DNA of 64,000 bases, from the NCBI RefSeq assembly GCF_024259515.1, contig NZ_JANBWE010000001.1:434001-498000 (forward strand). The letters run 5' to 3'. Positions 42,784-51,309 of this stretch are shown one piece after another. The notes below the pieces were generated by a model that made no database searches, was not told the DNA's origin, and saw nothing but the letters and a program-made list of their open reading frames with translations. Numbering within the stretch: the stretch's first letter is position 1; every line of letters starts with the position of its first letter. A program made the translations under genes and the position numbers. This DNA is from Salirhabdus salicampi. Lineage in GTDB: Bacteria; Bacillota; Bacilli; Bacillales; Alkalibacillaceae.

Positions 42784-43728
42784 GTGAGTAAAATTTATGT
42801 AATTCATGAAAACGAAGAGTGGACAGAACATTTGACGAATAGATTAAGAGAATTAAACCTTCCTTATGAAGAGTGGTTATTAAGTAGCGGTACAGTTGAT
42901 TTAACTGCTGAACCTCCTGAAGGTGTGTTCTACAGTCGAATGAGTGCGTCATCTCATACCCGTGGTAACCGTTTTGCACCTGAATTAACGAGTTCTGTTC
43001 TAGCCTGGTTGGAAACGCACGGTAGAAAAGTAATAAACGGAAGTCGTGCGTTGCAACTAGAAGTAAGCAAAGTCCTTCAATATATTGAACTTGAAAAATA
43101 TGGTGTAAAAACGCCGAAAACCGTTGCTGCGGTTGGAAAAGAGGAGATTGTAAAAGCAGCGGAATCATTTGAAGGTTCGTTTATAACGAAGCATAATAGG
43201 GCAGGTAAAGGATTGGGTGTACAATTATTTCATTCAGTCGCTGCATTGAAAGAATATATTAACGGACCAAGTTTTGAAGAACCTGTAGATGGAATTACAT
43301 TGATTCAGGAATATATTGAATCCCCTGAATCATATATCACTCGCTGTGAATTTGTCGGAGGAAAATTTGTTTATGCGGTAAGAGTAGATACGTCAGAAGG
43401 TTTCGAACTATGTCCAGCTGACGCATGTACGATTGATGACTTGTTTTGTCCAGTTGGGGAAGAGCCGGAAGAGCAAGAAGTTTCAAAGCCGAAATTCCAA
43501 ATAGTTGAAGACTTCAACAGTCCAATTATTGAAAAGTATGAAAAAGTGTTAGCTGCAAATGGCATTCAAGTGGCGGGCATTGAGTTTATTCAAGATAAGA
43601 ATGGTCAAATTTTCACATACGACATCAATACAAATACAAACTATAATAGTGATGCAGAGGCAAAAGCAGGTAAATTTGGAATGCTCGAATTAGCGAAATA
43701 TTTAGGTGAAGAATTAAAAAATGTTTAA
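42784..43728 (+). CDS. ATP-grasp ligase (RimK-like) paired with the monooxygenase
   Basis: This 314-residue ATP-grasp protein has an N-terminal pre-grasp domain (about 1-95; VFYSRMSASSHTRGN), the ATP-binding segment SFITKHNRAGKGLGVQLF (about 132-149), IQEYIESPESYITRCEFVGG, and the metal-binding end IEFIQDKNGQIFTYDINTNTNYN (about 270-290). It resembles RimK/D-Ala-D-Ala ligase-type enzymes that make amide bonds through acyl phosphates. GTG 42784 abuts the stop of the monooxygenase, with GAAGAGGTG as ribosome site, so the two are coupled. Its role in a sulfur-regulated operon is unexplained. The product is unknown. Confidence 0.82.
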   Translation: MSKIYVIHENEEWTEHLTNRLRELNLPYEEWLLSSGTVDLTAEPPEGVFYSRMSASSHTRGNRFAPELTSSVLAWLETHGRKVINGSRALQLEVSKVLQYIELEKYGVKTPKTVAAVGKEEIVKAAESFEGSFITKHNRAGKGLGVQLFHSVAALKEYINGPSFEEPVDGITLIQEYIESPESYITRCEFVGGKFVYAVRVDTSEGFELCPADACTIDDLFCPVGEEPEEQEVSKPKFQIVEDFNSPIIEKYEKVLAANGIQVAGIEFIQDKNGQIFTYDINTNTNYNSDAEAKAGKFGMLELAKYLGEELKNV

Positions 43729-43737
43729 TACTATATG

Positions 43738-43769
43738 ACATCCTACCATCAGAGGTAGGATGTTTTTTT
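43738..43769 (+). terminator. Intrinsic terminator of the S-box operon
   Basis: ACATCCTACC (43738-43747) pairs perfectly with GGTAGGATGT (43754-43763) and is followed by TTTTTTT. Confidence 0.92.
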
Positions 43770-43817
43770 ATTAAGCATTAATGATAAGATAACAAATAGG
43801 TGAAGGTAAGGAGGATA

Positions 43818-45287
43818 ATGTCTCATATGGATGAATTTGCAAAACTAGACGGAATAGGTATAGCCAACTTGATCAAACAGGGTGAACTATCAACTTACGA
43901 TGTAGTGCAATATTACATTGCACAAATACATCAATTGAATCCCCTTCTTAATGCCGTGGTTCATACAATGTTTGAAGAAGCTCAGCAGGTGGCCAAGCAT
44001 GTTGACTATAAAACAAGTCCGCTTGCCGGGGTCCCAACCTTTATTAAGGATTTAAATCCGGTGAAAGGGCATCCAACTACATTTGGATCACATATGTTAA
44101 AAGATTATATAGCCAAAGAGAGTGATGAAATAGTTAAGCGATTTCAAAACGCGGGTATTATCTTCTTAGGGAAAACAAACACAGCTGAATTTGGCTTTTT
44201 ACCGACAACAGAACCACAATTGTTTGGTCCAACAAAAAATCCTTGGGATGCCTCACTATCTGCTGGAGGATCAAGTGGTGGGGCAGGGGCTGCTGTTGCT
44301 GCAGGACTTGCACCATTTGCGCACGGTAGTGACGGGGGAGGGTCCATTAGAATTCCGGCCTCTGCATGTGGCTTATTTGGGTTTAAGCCATCCCGAGGAC
44401 AAGTCCCCTATTCAGATTATGTAAATCACTTAAGTGTAAACCATGCAATTACAAAATCTGTACGAGACAGTGCTGCTTTACTAGATGTCATACAAGGAAG
44501 AGGCAGGTTTGATACATATCCAGGTTTTAAAAAGGAACACTCTTTTTTGTCCTCAGTAAATCAACCACCGAAAAAACTCCGTATTGGTGTAACATACGAC
44601 TGGGATGAAAAAGTGTTCGTAGACGATGAAACGAAGAATTCAATCAGGCATACGGCTAATTTGTTACAATCACTCGGACACGAAGTTGATTATGCAGCTC
44701 CGTCATTTCAGTTTGAACAATTTGCGGAACACTTTATTACAGTTTGGCTTGGTAGTGGATCTGTAGTCGTGAAGCATTTAGGAAGCTTAGCAGGAAAAGA
44801 GTTGAGTGAAGAACAAATTGAACGTCTATCCTTTAATGTATACCAATATGGGCAAAAGCTAACAGCTTTTCAATATGAGGAAGCAAGAATTGCATTACAG
44901 CAAGAAGCAAGAAAGATTAATTCGTATTACCAATCTTATGATTTACTATTGAGCCCTGTCCTGAATACAACCCCCGTTTCAATAGGTTTTTTACAAGACC
45001 AAAGGGATCCAATTCATGATATGCTGGATAATTTCACGAATTATTGTAGCTTTACACCTATAGCGAATGTCACAGGACAACCTTCTATGAGCGTTCCTTT
45101 ATATTGGTCGTCGAGTAATGTGCCAATAGGCTCTATGCTAACAGGACGAATAGGGGAAGATCATTTATTATTTCAAGTGGCATCACAATTAGAGCGGGCT
45201 CAGCCTTGGAAGAAAAAGCATCAAGAATTACAGCGGGAATTAAAAAAAGAATTTTTGAAAAAAATGATAATAGGAATATATGACTAG
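43818..45287 (+). CDS. Amidase signature-family enzyme
   Basis: This protein of about 489 residues has the amidase signature. The catalytic triad Ser-cisSer-Lys is visible as Lys in [10 protein letters not shown] (about 73) and the Ser pair in [21 protein letters not shown], followed by [20 protein letters not shown]. It hydrolyses carboxamides; the sequence does not distinguish GatA-independent amidases from 6-aminohexanoate-cyclic-dimer-type hydrolases. Length and lack of gatC/gatB neighbours argue against tRNA amidation. ATG 43818 follows TAAGGAGG; ATG 43827 (HMDEF) is less well placed. It is monocistronic. Confidence 0.88.
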   Translation: MSHMDEFAKLDGIGIANLIKQGELSTYDVVQYYIAQIHQLNPLLNAVVHTMFEEAQQVAKHVDYKTSPLAGVPTFIKDLNPVKGHPTTFGSHMLKDYIAKESDEIVKRFQNAGIIFLGKTNTAEFGFLPTTEPQLFGPTKNPWDASLSAGGSSGGAGAAVAAGLAPFAHGSDGGGSIRIPASACGLFGFKPSRGQVPYSDYVNHLSVNHAITKSVRDSAALLDVIQGRGRFDTYPGFKKEHSFLSSVNQPPKKLRIGVTYDWDEKVFVDDETKNSIRHTANLLQSLGHEVDYAAPSFQFEQFAEHFITVWLGSGSVVVKHLGSLAGKELSEEQIERLSFNVYQYGQKLTAFQYEEARIALQQEARKINSYYQSYDLLLSPVLNTTPVSIGFLQDQRDPIHDMLDNFTNYCSFTPIANVTGQPSMSVPLYWSSSNVPIGSMLTGRIGEDHLLFQVASQLERAQPWKKKHQELQRELKKEFLKKMIIGIYD

Positions 45288-45353
45288 TAAAATAGAACCA
45301 AAAATGATACTTTGGTAATATAGCGTCTATTTAAATTAGAGAGGAAAAGAAAT

Positions 45354-47090
45354 ATGCTTTCAAAAATAAAAAACTTTAAATATTTAGATTTCATTTTTAA
45401 TAATCTTTCTGAAATGGTATTTCTCATTGAGGTTGAACAAAATGAAACGTTTACGTATGTAACTACTAACGAGGTAGCTATCAATACGTTAAGCTTTCCG
45501 AAGGATTATAGTGGTAAATCTATTTACGATTTAATGCCAAAGGAATCTGCAGATAAAATTACAGCTAAATATAAAGAGGCGATACAAAAAAGAGCACCTG
45601 TTAAATATAAAGAAAAAATGCTCTTTCCTTGGAGAGATGGTGAACAAAGAATTGGTTGGTTGGAGTCCACATCTACACCTATTTTTGATGATGATGGGAT
45701 TTGCACAAATATCATATCTGTCTCTCGGGAGATAACCGAAGAGGTGAATAATCAAAGAAAAATAGAACAAATGAATGAACACTTAGAATTAATTTACCAT
45801 AACACTGCCGACGTTATTATTACATTCGATGCAGAAGGGCACTTTATTTCTGTCAACAATCGTTTCACTGAAATATTAGGATGGACTGAACAAGAATTGT
45901 TAATGGACCAATCAATCACTATTGTGCCACCTGAAGAAAGGGAAGACTTCCCGTCTATTCTAAGCAAATTACAAAAAGGAGAGATAATTGAAAATCATCT
46001 CTCCAAAAGAAAAGCTAAAAATGGTCGAATTATTGAAATGTTAGCTTCCTATGCCCCTGTTATGGAAAATGGAGTCATGGTTAGTGGTATTGCTGTTTAC
46101 AAAGATATAACGAGTTTAAGGGAATTAGAGGACCGGCTAAGTAGAACCGAGGAACGATACCGTATTATTGCTGAATACTCTACCGACCTAATTCGAATTT
46201 TAGATGAGGATGGCTTCATAAGATATGCTTCTCCTTCCCATGAGAACATTTTAGGCGTTTCACCAGAGTTCTTTGTTAATAAATCAATCCTTTCATTTAT
46301 CCATAAAGAAGATATGTCGAAAGTTCAGAAATGGCTGGAACAAATAAATGTATCGAAAGAACCTACTAAGATTGAACATCGTAAGTTAACGAAGAAAGGC
46401 GAAGCGATTTGGTTTGAGTCCATTGGGGTACCTGTACTAGATGAAAAGGGGGAACTTGATCAAATCGTGACCATTACGAGAGACATTTCTATTCGCAAAG
46501 AACAAGAAGAGAAGTTAGAGAAAATGGCATTACATGATGAATTAACGGGTCTGCCGAATCGTATCTTGTTTCAAGATCGTTTGGAAAAAGCGTTACAAAC
46601 AACAGCAAGGAGAGGTCAAATGACTGCTCTTTTTGCACTAGATTGTGATAATTTTAAAGGAATAAATGATACGTACGGGCATGATGTCGGTGATGAAGTG
46701 TTAATGGAGTTTTCAAACCGAATTGTAAAAAGCGTACGCGAAAAAGATACAGTAGCTCGAATGGGTGGAGATGAATTCCAAGTTATATTACCGGAAATTG
46801 AAAACCGTCAAGATGCGATTCATGTTGCCGATCGCATCATAGCAGCTATGGAACAACCATTCCAAATTGGCGAACGAACTCTTCATATCTCGACGAGTAT
46901 TGGCATTTCATTCTATGGAAGTAAGGATACACATAAAACGATGGAAATGCTAGTAAAAGAGGGAGACGAAGCATTATACGTGGCGAAAAATGAAGGTAAG
47001 AACACCTTTGCTATTTATAGCAAAAAGAAAAAAGCGTCTAAGAAAAAGAGTTTGAAACGATTGTTCACGTTTAAACCAAAGAAAAGGTAA
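45354..47090 (+). CDS. Triple-PAS diguanylate cyclase
   Basis: This 578-residue cytosolic signalling protein has PAS domains at about 13-130, 140-255 and 265-385, each ending in the PAC-like DI(T/S) motif (SREITEE, YKDITSL, TRDISIR). A GGDEF domain follows (about 395-555). The catalytic loop MGGDEF is at 470-475 and the inhibitory I-site REKD at 462-465 has the correct spacing. The last 25 residues are very Lys-rich, which may favour membrane or nucleic-acid contact. It should make cyclic di-GMP in response to a ligand or redox signal. It is monocistronic with a terminator about 120 bp downstream. Confidence 0.9.
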   Translation: MLSKIKNFKYLDFIFNNLSEMVFLIEVEQNETFTYVTTNEVAINTLSFPKDYSGKSIYDLMPKESADKITAKYKEAIQKRAPVKYKEKMLFPWRDGEQRIGWLESTSTPIFDDDGICTNIISVSREITEEVNNQRKIEQMNEHLELIYHNTADVIITFDAEGHFISVNNRFTEILGWTEQELLMDQSITIVPPEEREDFPSILSKLQKGEIIENHLSKRKAKNGRIIEMLASYAPVMENGVMVSGIAVYKDITSLRELEDRLSRTEERYRIIAEYSTDLIRILDEDGFIRYASPSHENILGVSPEFFVNKSILSFIHKEDMSKVQKWLEQINVSKEPTKIEHRKLTKKGEAIWFESIGVPVLDEKGELDQIVTITRDISIRKEQEEKLEKMALHDELTGLPNRILFQDRLEKALQTTARRGQMTALFALDCDNFKGINDTYGHDVGDEVLMEFSNRIVKSVREKDTVARMGGDEFQVILPEIENRQDAIHVADRIIAAMEQPFQIGERTLHISTSIGISFYGSKDTHKTMEMLVKEGDEALYVAKNEGKNTFAIYSKKKKASKKKSLKRLFTFKPKKR

Positions 47091-47211
47091 GGGCTATAAT
47101 CTTCTGTGTATGTAAGCAGGATACGTGATTGCTGAAAATTACGTTCATGATTACAAAATGGGGACTTGATGATACTATACCTTTGTAATAGGTTGAACAT
47201 AACCGTTTATT

Positions 47212-47240
47212 GTCGTAATCATTTGATTACGACGTTTTTT
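47212..47240 (+). terminator. Intrinsic terminator after the PAS-GGDEF gene
   Basis: GTCGTAATCA (47212-47221) pairs with TGATTACGAC (47224-47233) and leads into GTTTTTTATT. A TATAAT at 47332-47337 downstream is a plausible -10 for pabA. Confidence 0.85.
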
Positions 47241-47377
47241 ATTGGAAAATACAAGTTGTTTAGCATCTCGTTTCCCGGGAAATATTCTTCTTTCAATTTC
47301 AACAAAAAATGATGAATTTTCGCAAATCCGTTATAATGAATATGTTTGTATTATCTTTGTAAAAGAAGGGGAACAAC

Positions 47378-47965
47378 ATGATTTTAATGATTGATAACTA
47401 TGACTCTTTCACATATAACATTGTTCAATATTTACAAGAAAATGGGGAAGAGGTTGTTGTATATTACAATGACGAGATTACCATTCGTGAAATAGAAAAA
47501 CTAAATCCCGAGGCTATTTTTTTATCTCCAGGTCCAGGTGAACCGAATACTGCGGGTATTTGCCTTAACGTAGTTCAATACTTTCAGGGAAAAAAACCAT
47601 TGTTTGGTATTTGTCTAGGCCACCAAGTTATTGTTGAAGCATTTGGTGGTACAGTCACAAAGGCGGTCGAACCAATGCACGGAAAGGTGGATTTCGTCTA
47701 TCATGATGAGCGAGGGATTTATGACGGGTTACCAAATCCACTAACTGTAACTCGATACCATTCCTTAGTAGCCCATTCCTCATCTGTTCAAAGTCCAATT
47801 TACGTTACAGGACGTGCAAAACGGGGAGAAATCATGTCACTACAACATAATACACTGCCTATTGCAGGTGTTCAGTTTCATCCCGAGGCTATTTTAACAG
47901 AACATGGACAAACCCTCCTGCAAAACTTTATGAATAGGTTGGTTCGAAAGGAGAGTAGAGTATGA
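47378..47965 (+). CDS. pabA: Glutamine amidotransferase subunit of aminodeoxychorismate synthase
   Basis: This 195-residue class I glutamine amidotransferase has the nucleophile Cys in LFGICLGHQVI (about 79), the catalytic His and Glu in GVQFHPEAILTEHG (about 170-172) and the oxyanion segment LSPGPGEP. It supplies ammonia to PabB for 4-aminobenzoate synthesis (folate pathway) and could also serve anthranilate synthase. It overlaps the next gene by ATGA, so translational coupling favours PabB as partner. ATG 47378 follows AAGAAGGGG. Confidence 0.9.
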   Translation: MILMIDNYDSFTYNIVQYLQENGEEVVVYYNDEITIREIEKLNPEAIFLSPGPGEPNTAGICLNVVQYFQGKKPLFGICLGHQVIVEAFGGTVTKAVEPMHGKVDFVYHDERGIYDGLPNPLTVTRYHSLVAHSSSVQSPIYVTGRAKRGEIMSLQHNTLPIAGVQFHPEAILTEHGQTLLQNFMNRLVRKESRV

Positions 47966-49701
47966 AGCAAGGCTATATGGAATTTCATTTTCGAGATCCT
48001 TTTCGTAACGAGAATGTTCCAGTTGTTTTTTCCAATCCAATTGCAACAATTGAGGCGCGGGAGATTGAAGAGGTTCGTCCTAAAATGAGAGAAGTGGAAT
48101 CATATGTTGAGCAAGGCTATTTTGCAGCAGGTTATGTCAGCTATGAGGCAGCTCCAGCATTTCATTCAAAAATGAAAACGAAGAAAAAACCGATTATGCC
48201 ACTTTTATCCTTTAGTATATATCGGGAATTCGACGAATTAGAGGATCATACACCATCACAGGTAAATACATCTTTTAATTGGACTCCGAATGTAACGAAG
48301 GAAAAATATGAGAAGGATATTTGTACAATCCATGATGAGATTGAAAATGGCAACACATATCAAGTTAATTATACGACACGTTTAAATGTCCCCTTCGAAG
48401 AAGATGATTATGTTTACTTTAAACAGTTAAAGGATGCTCAACAAGGTGATTACAGTAGTTATATAAATTTAGGGGATTTTAGCATATTATCCGCATCACC
48501 TGAACTATTTTTCGCAGTTCAAAACAACCGTATTGTTACAAAACCGATGAAAGGTACAACAAAGCGAGGGCTTACCTTTGAAGAGGATATACAATTAAAA
48601 GCGTCATTAACGACTTCTCAAAAGGAGCAGGCTGAAAATGTAATGATAGTCGATTTAATCCGAAATGATTTAGGTCGAATCGCCAAGTCTGGATCTGTCA
48701 ATGTCTCGAAATTATTTGAAGTTGAAACATATCCCACGGTCCACCAACTGACTTCAACCATAGAGGCCGACTTAACCGATATGACATCAATTACAGATAT
48801 ATTCACCGCACTTTTCCCATGTGGCTCAATTACAGGGGCACCGAAAATAAGTACAATGGAGATTATTGACCAACTGGAAGATTCTCCACGAGAGGTATAT
48901 TGTGGCTCAATGGGTTACATAACACCTGAAAGAAAAGCTATATTTAATATTCCAATTCGAACGGTATGGATAGATCATAATACGAAAAAAGCGGAATACG
49001 GAGTTGGTGGTGGGATTACGTGGGATTCTAATGCAAATGGGGAATTTGAGGAAATGATTACGAAAGGAAAAATTCTTTCGACAGTGCCTCGTCAACCATT
49101 TTATCTTTTAGAAAGTATGTTGCTTGAAAACGGGGGCTATACATTGTTACAACTTCATCTTGAACGACTACAAAAATCTGCGCAATATTTTCAATTTGAT
49201 TATGAGGAAGAAAAGATAGTTAAGGCTTTATGCAAACTCCGTGATGAAACGAGTGATGAAACATGTAAAGTAAGGTTATTAGTTGCAGAAGATGGTGAGG
49301 TTAAAGTAGAAGCCCATCCTATCTCATTATCAAATGAGAAGAAAGAAGTTCGAATTGCGGAAAGTCCAGTCGACAGAAGAGATCCGTTTCTCTATCATAA
49401 GACGACAAACCGATCCATATATGAGCCGCACAAAGATGACCGATATTATGATACCTTACTTTGGAATGAGAAAGGCTTCATAACCGAATTTATAAATGGA
49501 AATATCGTTGTTGAAAAAGAGGGGCACTATTATACTCCACCTGTTGAGGATGGTTTACTTCCTGGAACCTTTCGGCAAGCGCAAATGAACGCAGGAATCG
49601 TGTTAGAAAGAACATTTTCAATTCAAGAACTTCAATCTTTTGACCGTATATGGCACATTAACAGTGTTCGCGGATGGACTGAAGTATTCTTAAATATGTA
49701 G
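47962..49701 (+). CDS. pabB: Fused aminodeoxychorismate synthase component I and aminodeoxychorismate lyase (PabB-PabC)
   Basis: This is a 579-residue two-enzyme fusion. The N-terminal chorismate-binding domain (about 1-365) has NGNTYQVNYTTRLN, the KPMKGTTKRG motif, MIVDLIRNDLGRIA and FPCGSITGAPKISTMEIID. The C-terminal part (about 380-579) resembles the PLP aminodeoxychorismate lyase PabC: LLENGGYTLLQLHLERL, the Lys-bearing FLYHKTTNRSIYE, and ITEFINGNIVVE. Together with PabA, one transcript can convert chorismate to 4-aminobenzoate. This is distinct from the folate-operon arrangement of separate pabA, pabB and pabC in B. subtilis, so the genome may hold a second set. Confidence 0.9.
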   Translation: MKQGYMEFHFRDPFRNENVPVVFSNPIATIEAREIEEVRPKMREVESYVEQGYFAAGYVSYEAAPAFHSKMKTKKKPIMPLLSFSIYREFDELEDHTPSQVNTSFNWTPNVTKEKYEKDICTIHDEIENGNTYQVNYTTRLNVPFEEDDYVYFKQLKDAQQGDYSSYINLGDFSILSASPELFFAVQNNRIVTKPMKGTTKRGLTFEEDIQLKASLTTSQKEQAENVMIVDLIRNDLGRIAKSGSVNVSKLFEVETYPTVHQLTSTIEADLTDMTSITDIFTALFPCGSITGAPKISTMEIIDQLEDSPREVYCGSMGYITPERKAIFNIPIRTVWIDHNTKKAEYGVGGGITWDSNANGEFEEMITKGKILSTVPRQPFYLLESMLLENGGYTLLQLHLERLQKSAQYFQFDYEEEKIVKALCKLRDETSDETCKVRLLVAEDGEVKVEAHPISLSNEKKEVRIAESPVDRRDPFLYHKTTNRSIYEPHKDDRYYDTLLWNEKGFITEFINGNIVVEKEGHYYTPPVEDGLLPGTFRQAQMNAGIVLERTFSIQELQSFDRIWHINSVRGWTEVFLNM

Positions 49702-49726
49702 TGCAATGTTTGATAAAGGGTAATCT

Positions 49727-49763
49727 ATTATCCCTACTACTTAGAGTAGTAGGGATAATTTTT
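49727..49763 (+). terminator. Intrinsic terminator of the pab operon
   Basis: A perfect 15-bp stem (49727-49741 with 49745-49759; ATTATCCCTACTACT and complement) with a three-base loop is followed by TTTTG. Confidence 0.9.
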
Positions 49764-49925
49764 GTGAGAAATGATCAAATTGTTATTTTTTTAAAACCAA
49801 CTTCCATATATTGAAAAAAATACAATGTAAATTCAAAAAAATAAAAAAAATGCAATATTTATATTGAAAAATTCAAAAAACTCTATTATCATTAATGTAA
49901 TCTTTTTAGTAGGAAAGGGTTTCAT

Positions 49926-50408
49926 ATGAATAAACATTTAGAAAAAGAAGATGTAAGAATTGATGAACTAGACCAAAAAATTATTGCCTTCTTTCAAAGG
50001 GATGGAAGAAGCTCATACACGGAGATTGCCGAAGAACTAGGAATAACGGTGGGAACAGTTAGAAATCGAGTACAACGTTTAATAGAAAACAAGATTATGA
50101 AAATTGTAGGTGTTGTAGACCCATTCAAAACGGGGATGGAATCTGTTTCGATGTTTGGATTAAAGGTTCAATTAAATAAATTAGATGAAGTGGTTCAAAA
50201 GCTCGTAAAAATTCCAGAAGTACGTTTTGTTGCAGCAGCAACTGGAGCGTTTGATTTATACGTCCAAATTATTACGTCTTCCAATAAAGAGTTATACAGA
50301 ATTATGAAGGAAGAATTGAGTGAAATTGATGGAATTCTATCGACTGACTCTTCTATGATACTAGAGTTACATAAACAATCATACGACTGGGGTGTTAACC
50401 TCCCCTAA
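49926..50408 (+). CDS. Lrp/AsnC-family transcriptional regulator
   Basis: This 160-residue protein has an N-terminal helix-turn-helix (about 14-70; LDQKIIAFFQRDGRSSYTEI then ELGITVGTVRNRVQRLIENK) and a C-terminal RAM domain (about 80-155) that binds small effectors, usually amino acids. Start ATG 49926 follows GGAAAGGGT. It precedes a secreted protein, a symporter and a peptidase operon on the same strand, all separated by modest gaps, and is the obvious candidate regulator. The upstream region (about 49800-49885) is extremely AT-rich with repeated TTCAAAAAA blocks that could be binding sites. Confidence 0.92.
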   Translation: MNKHLEKEDVRIDELDQKIIAFFQRDGRSSYTEIAEELGITVGTVRNRVQRLIENKIMKIVGVVDPFKTGMESVSMFGLKVQLNKLDEVVQKLVKIPEVRFVAAATGAFDLYVQIITSSNKELYRIMKEELSEIDGILSTDSSMILELHKQSYDWGVNLP

Positions 50409-50498
50409 TTTTTTTGCTTAAATAAATCTGAAAACTTTTAAAATTTTGTTATTAATGAAATCTATTAATAAAAACTTTTTTCAATGGAGGGATTTGGG

Positions 50499-51179
50499 AT
50501 GAAGAAAACTGTGCTTTTATTTTTAACTTTTTTCTTATTGTTAAGTGTTAGTATCCATGCTGATGGTGTTGACCCACTACTTGATCAAGCAGACATTACG
50601 ATCACAGTAACAGATGATAATGGTTACTACGTTGAGGAAGTCATTACGATTTCAAACAGTTCTAGTCTTGATGGAGTGATTAATCACAGTTTAGTAGATG
50701 CAGACATGGTTAGTGATTTAACATTTACCGCTAACGGGGAAGCATTAGACTACCAACTAAATGAGGGTGAAGTACTTGATAAGCTGGAAGTGACAGTTGC
50801 GGATGTTTCAACTGATAATTTGCAATATGTCATTGGTTATTCTGTTCACTCGTCCGAAGGGGAATTTAAGACACCGATTGTAGTTCCGATGTATCCGACA
50901 GCTGGTGAAAGCGCAGTCGTAAATGTGAATTTTGTAGCTCCAGAGGGAAATTACATTCACAAAAATTCATTTCCTGTTCAAAATGAAACAGCTGAAGGGG
51001 AAGTGACGAACCACTTAATTAATGTACCGAGTCACGTGAATTATATCTATGGACCGGAACCAACACCTCTGTTTAACTCTTATAGCGTCATCTCCGGTAT
51101 TATCTTCGTAGTGTTAGTTGGAATTCTCGTTAGTTGGTTCAGAGCTGAACGTAAAAAAGAGATGGAGGTGGCTGCATAA
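50499..51179 (+). CDS. Secreted, C-terminally membrane-anchored protein of unknown function
   Basis: This 226-residue protein has an N-terminal signal peptide (MKKTVLLFLTFFLLLSVSIH then ADG), an extracellular beta-rich acidic domain (about 25-190; ITITVTDDNGYYVEEVITIS) and one C-terminal membrane helix (about 195-217) ending in a basic RAERKKEMEV tail. I do not recognise a named family. ATG 50499 is nine bases after GGAGGG. Its stop overlaps the start of a 32-residue membrane peptide, and the symporter follows, so it may be an accessory or solute-presenting subunit of that transporter. Confidence 0.75.
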   Translation: MKKTVLLFLTFFLLLSVSIHADGVDPLLDQADITITVTDDNGYYVEEVITISNSSSLDGVINHSLVDADMVSDLTFTANGEALDYQLNEGEVLDKLEVTVADVSTDNLQYVIGYSVHSSEGEFKTPIVVPMYPTAGESAVVNVNFVAPEGNYIHKNSFPVQNETAEGEVTNHLINVPSHVNYIYGPEPTPLFNSYSVISGIIFVVLVGILVSWFRAERKKEMEVAA

Positions 51180-51277
51180 TGGGATTTAGCTTTTGGGGAT
51201 TAGTGATTTATGCTGTTGTTTTTATCTCAGGATATTTTATTTGGGCTCTTAAGAAAAACGCACAAGAAGAGGAGTAA
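51179..51277 (+). CDS. Symporter small accessory membrane peptide
   Basis: The 32-residue reading frame ATG 51179 to TAA 51277 (start overlapping the previous stop as TAATG, ribosome site GGAGGTG in the previous gene) encodes MGFSFWGLVIYAVVFISGYF then IWALKKNAQEEE. That is one membrane helix with a charged cytosolic tail. Tiny proteins of this shape directly upstream of sodium:solute symporters are known as small accessory subunits, analogous to YhdT beside PanF. It lies 32 bp before the symporter gene and is easily missed by gene callers. Confidence 0.78.
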   Translation: MGFSFWGLVIYAVVFISGYFIWALKKNAQEEE

Positions 51278-51309
51278 TACGACTTTGAAAATATAAAGGG
51301 GGAGACTGT

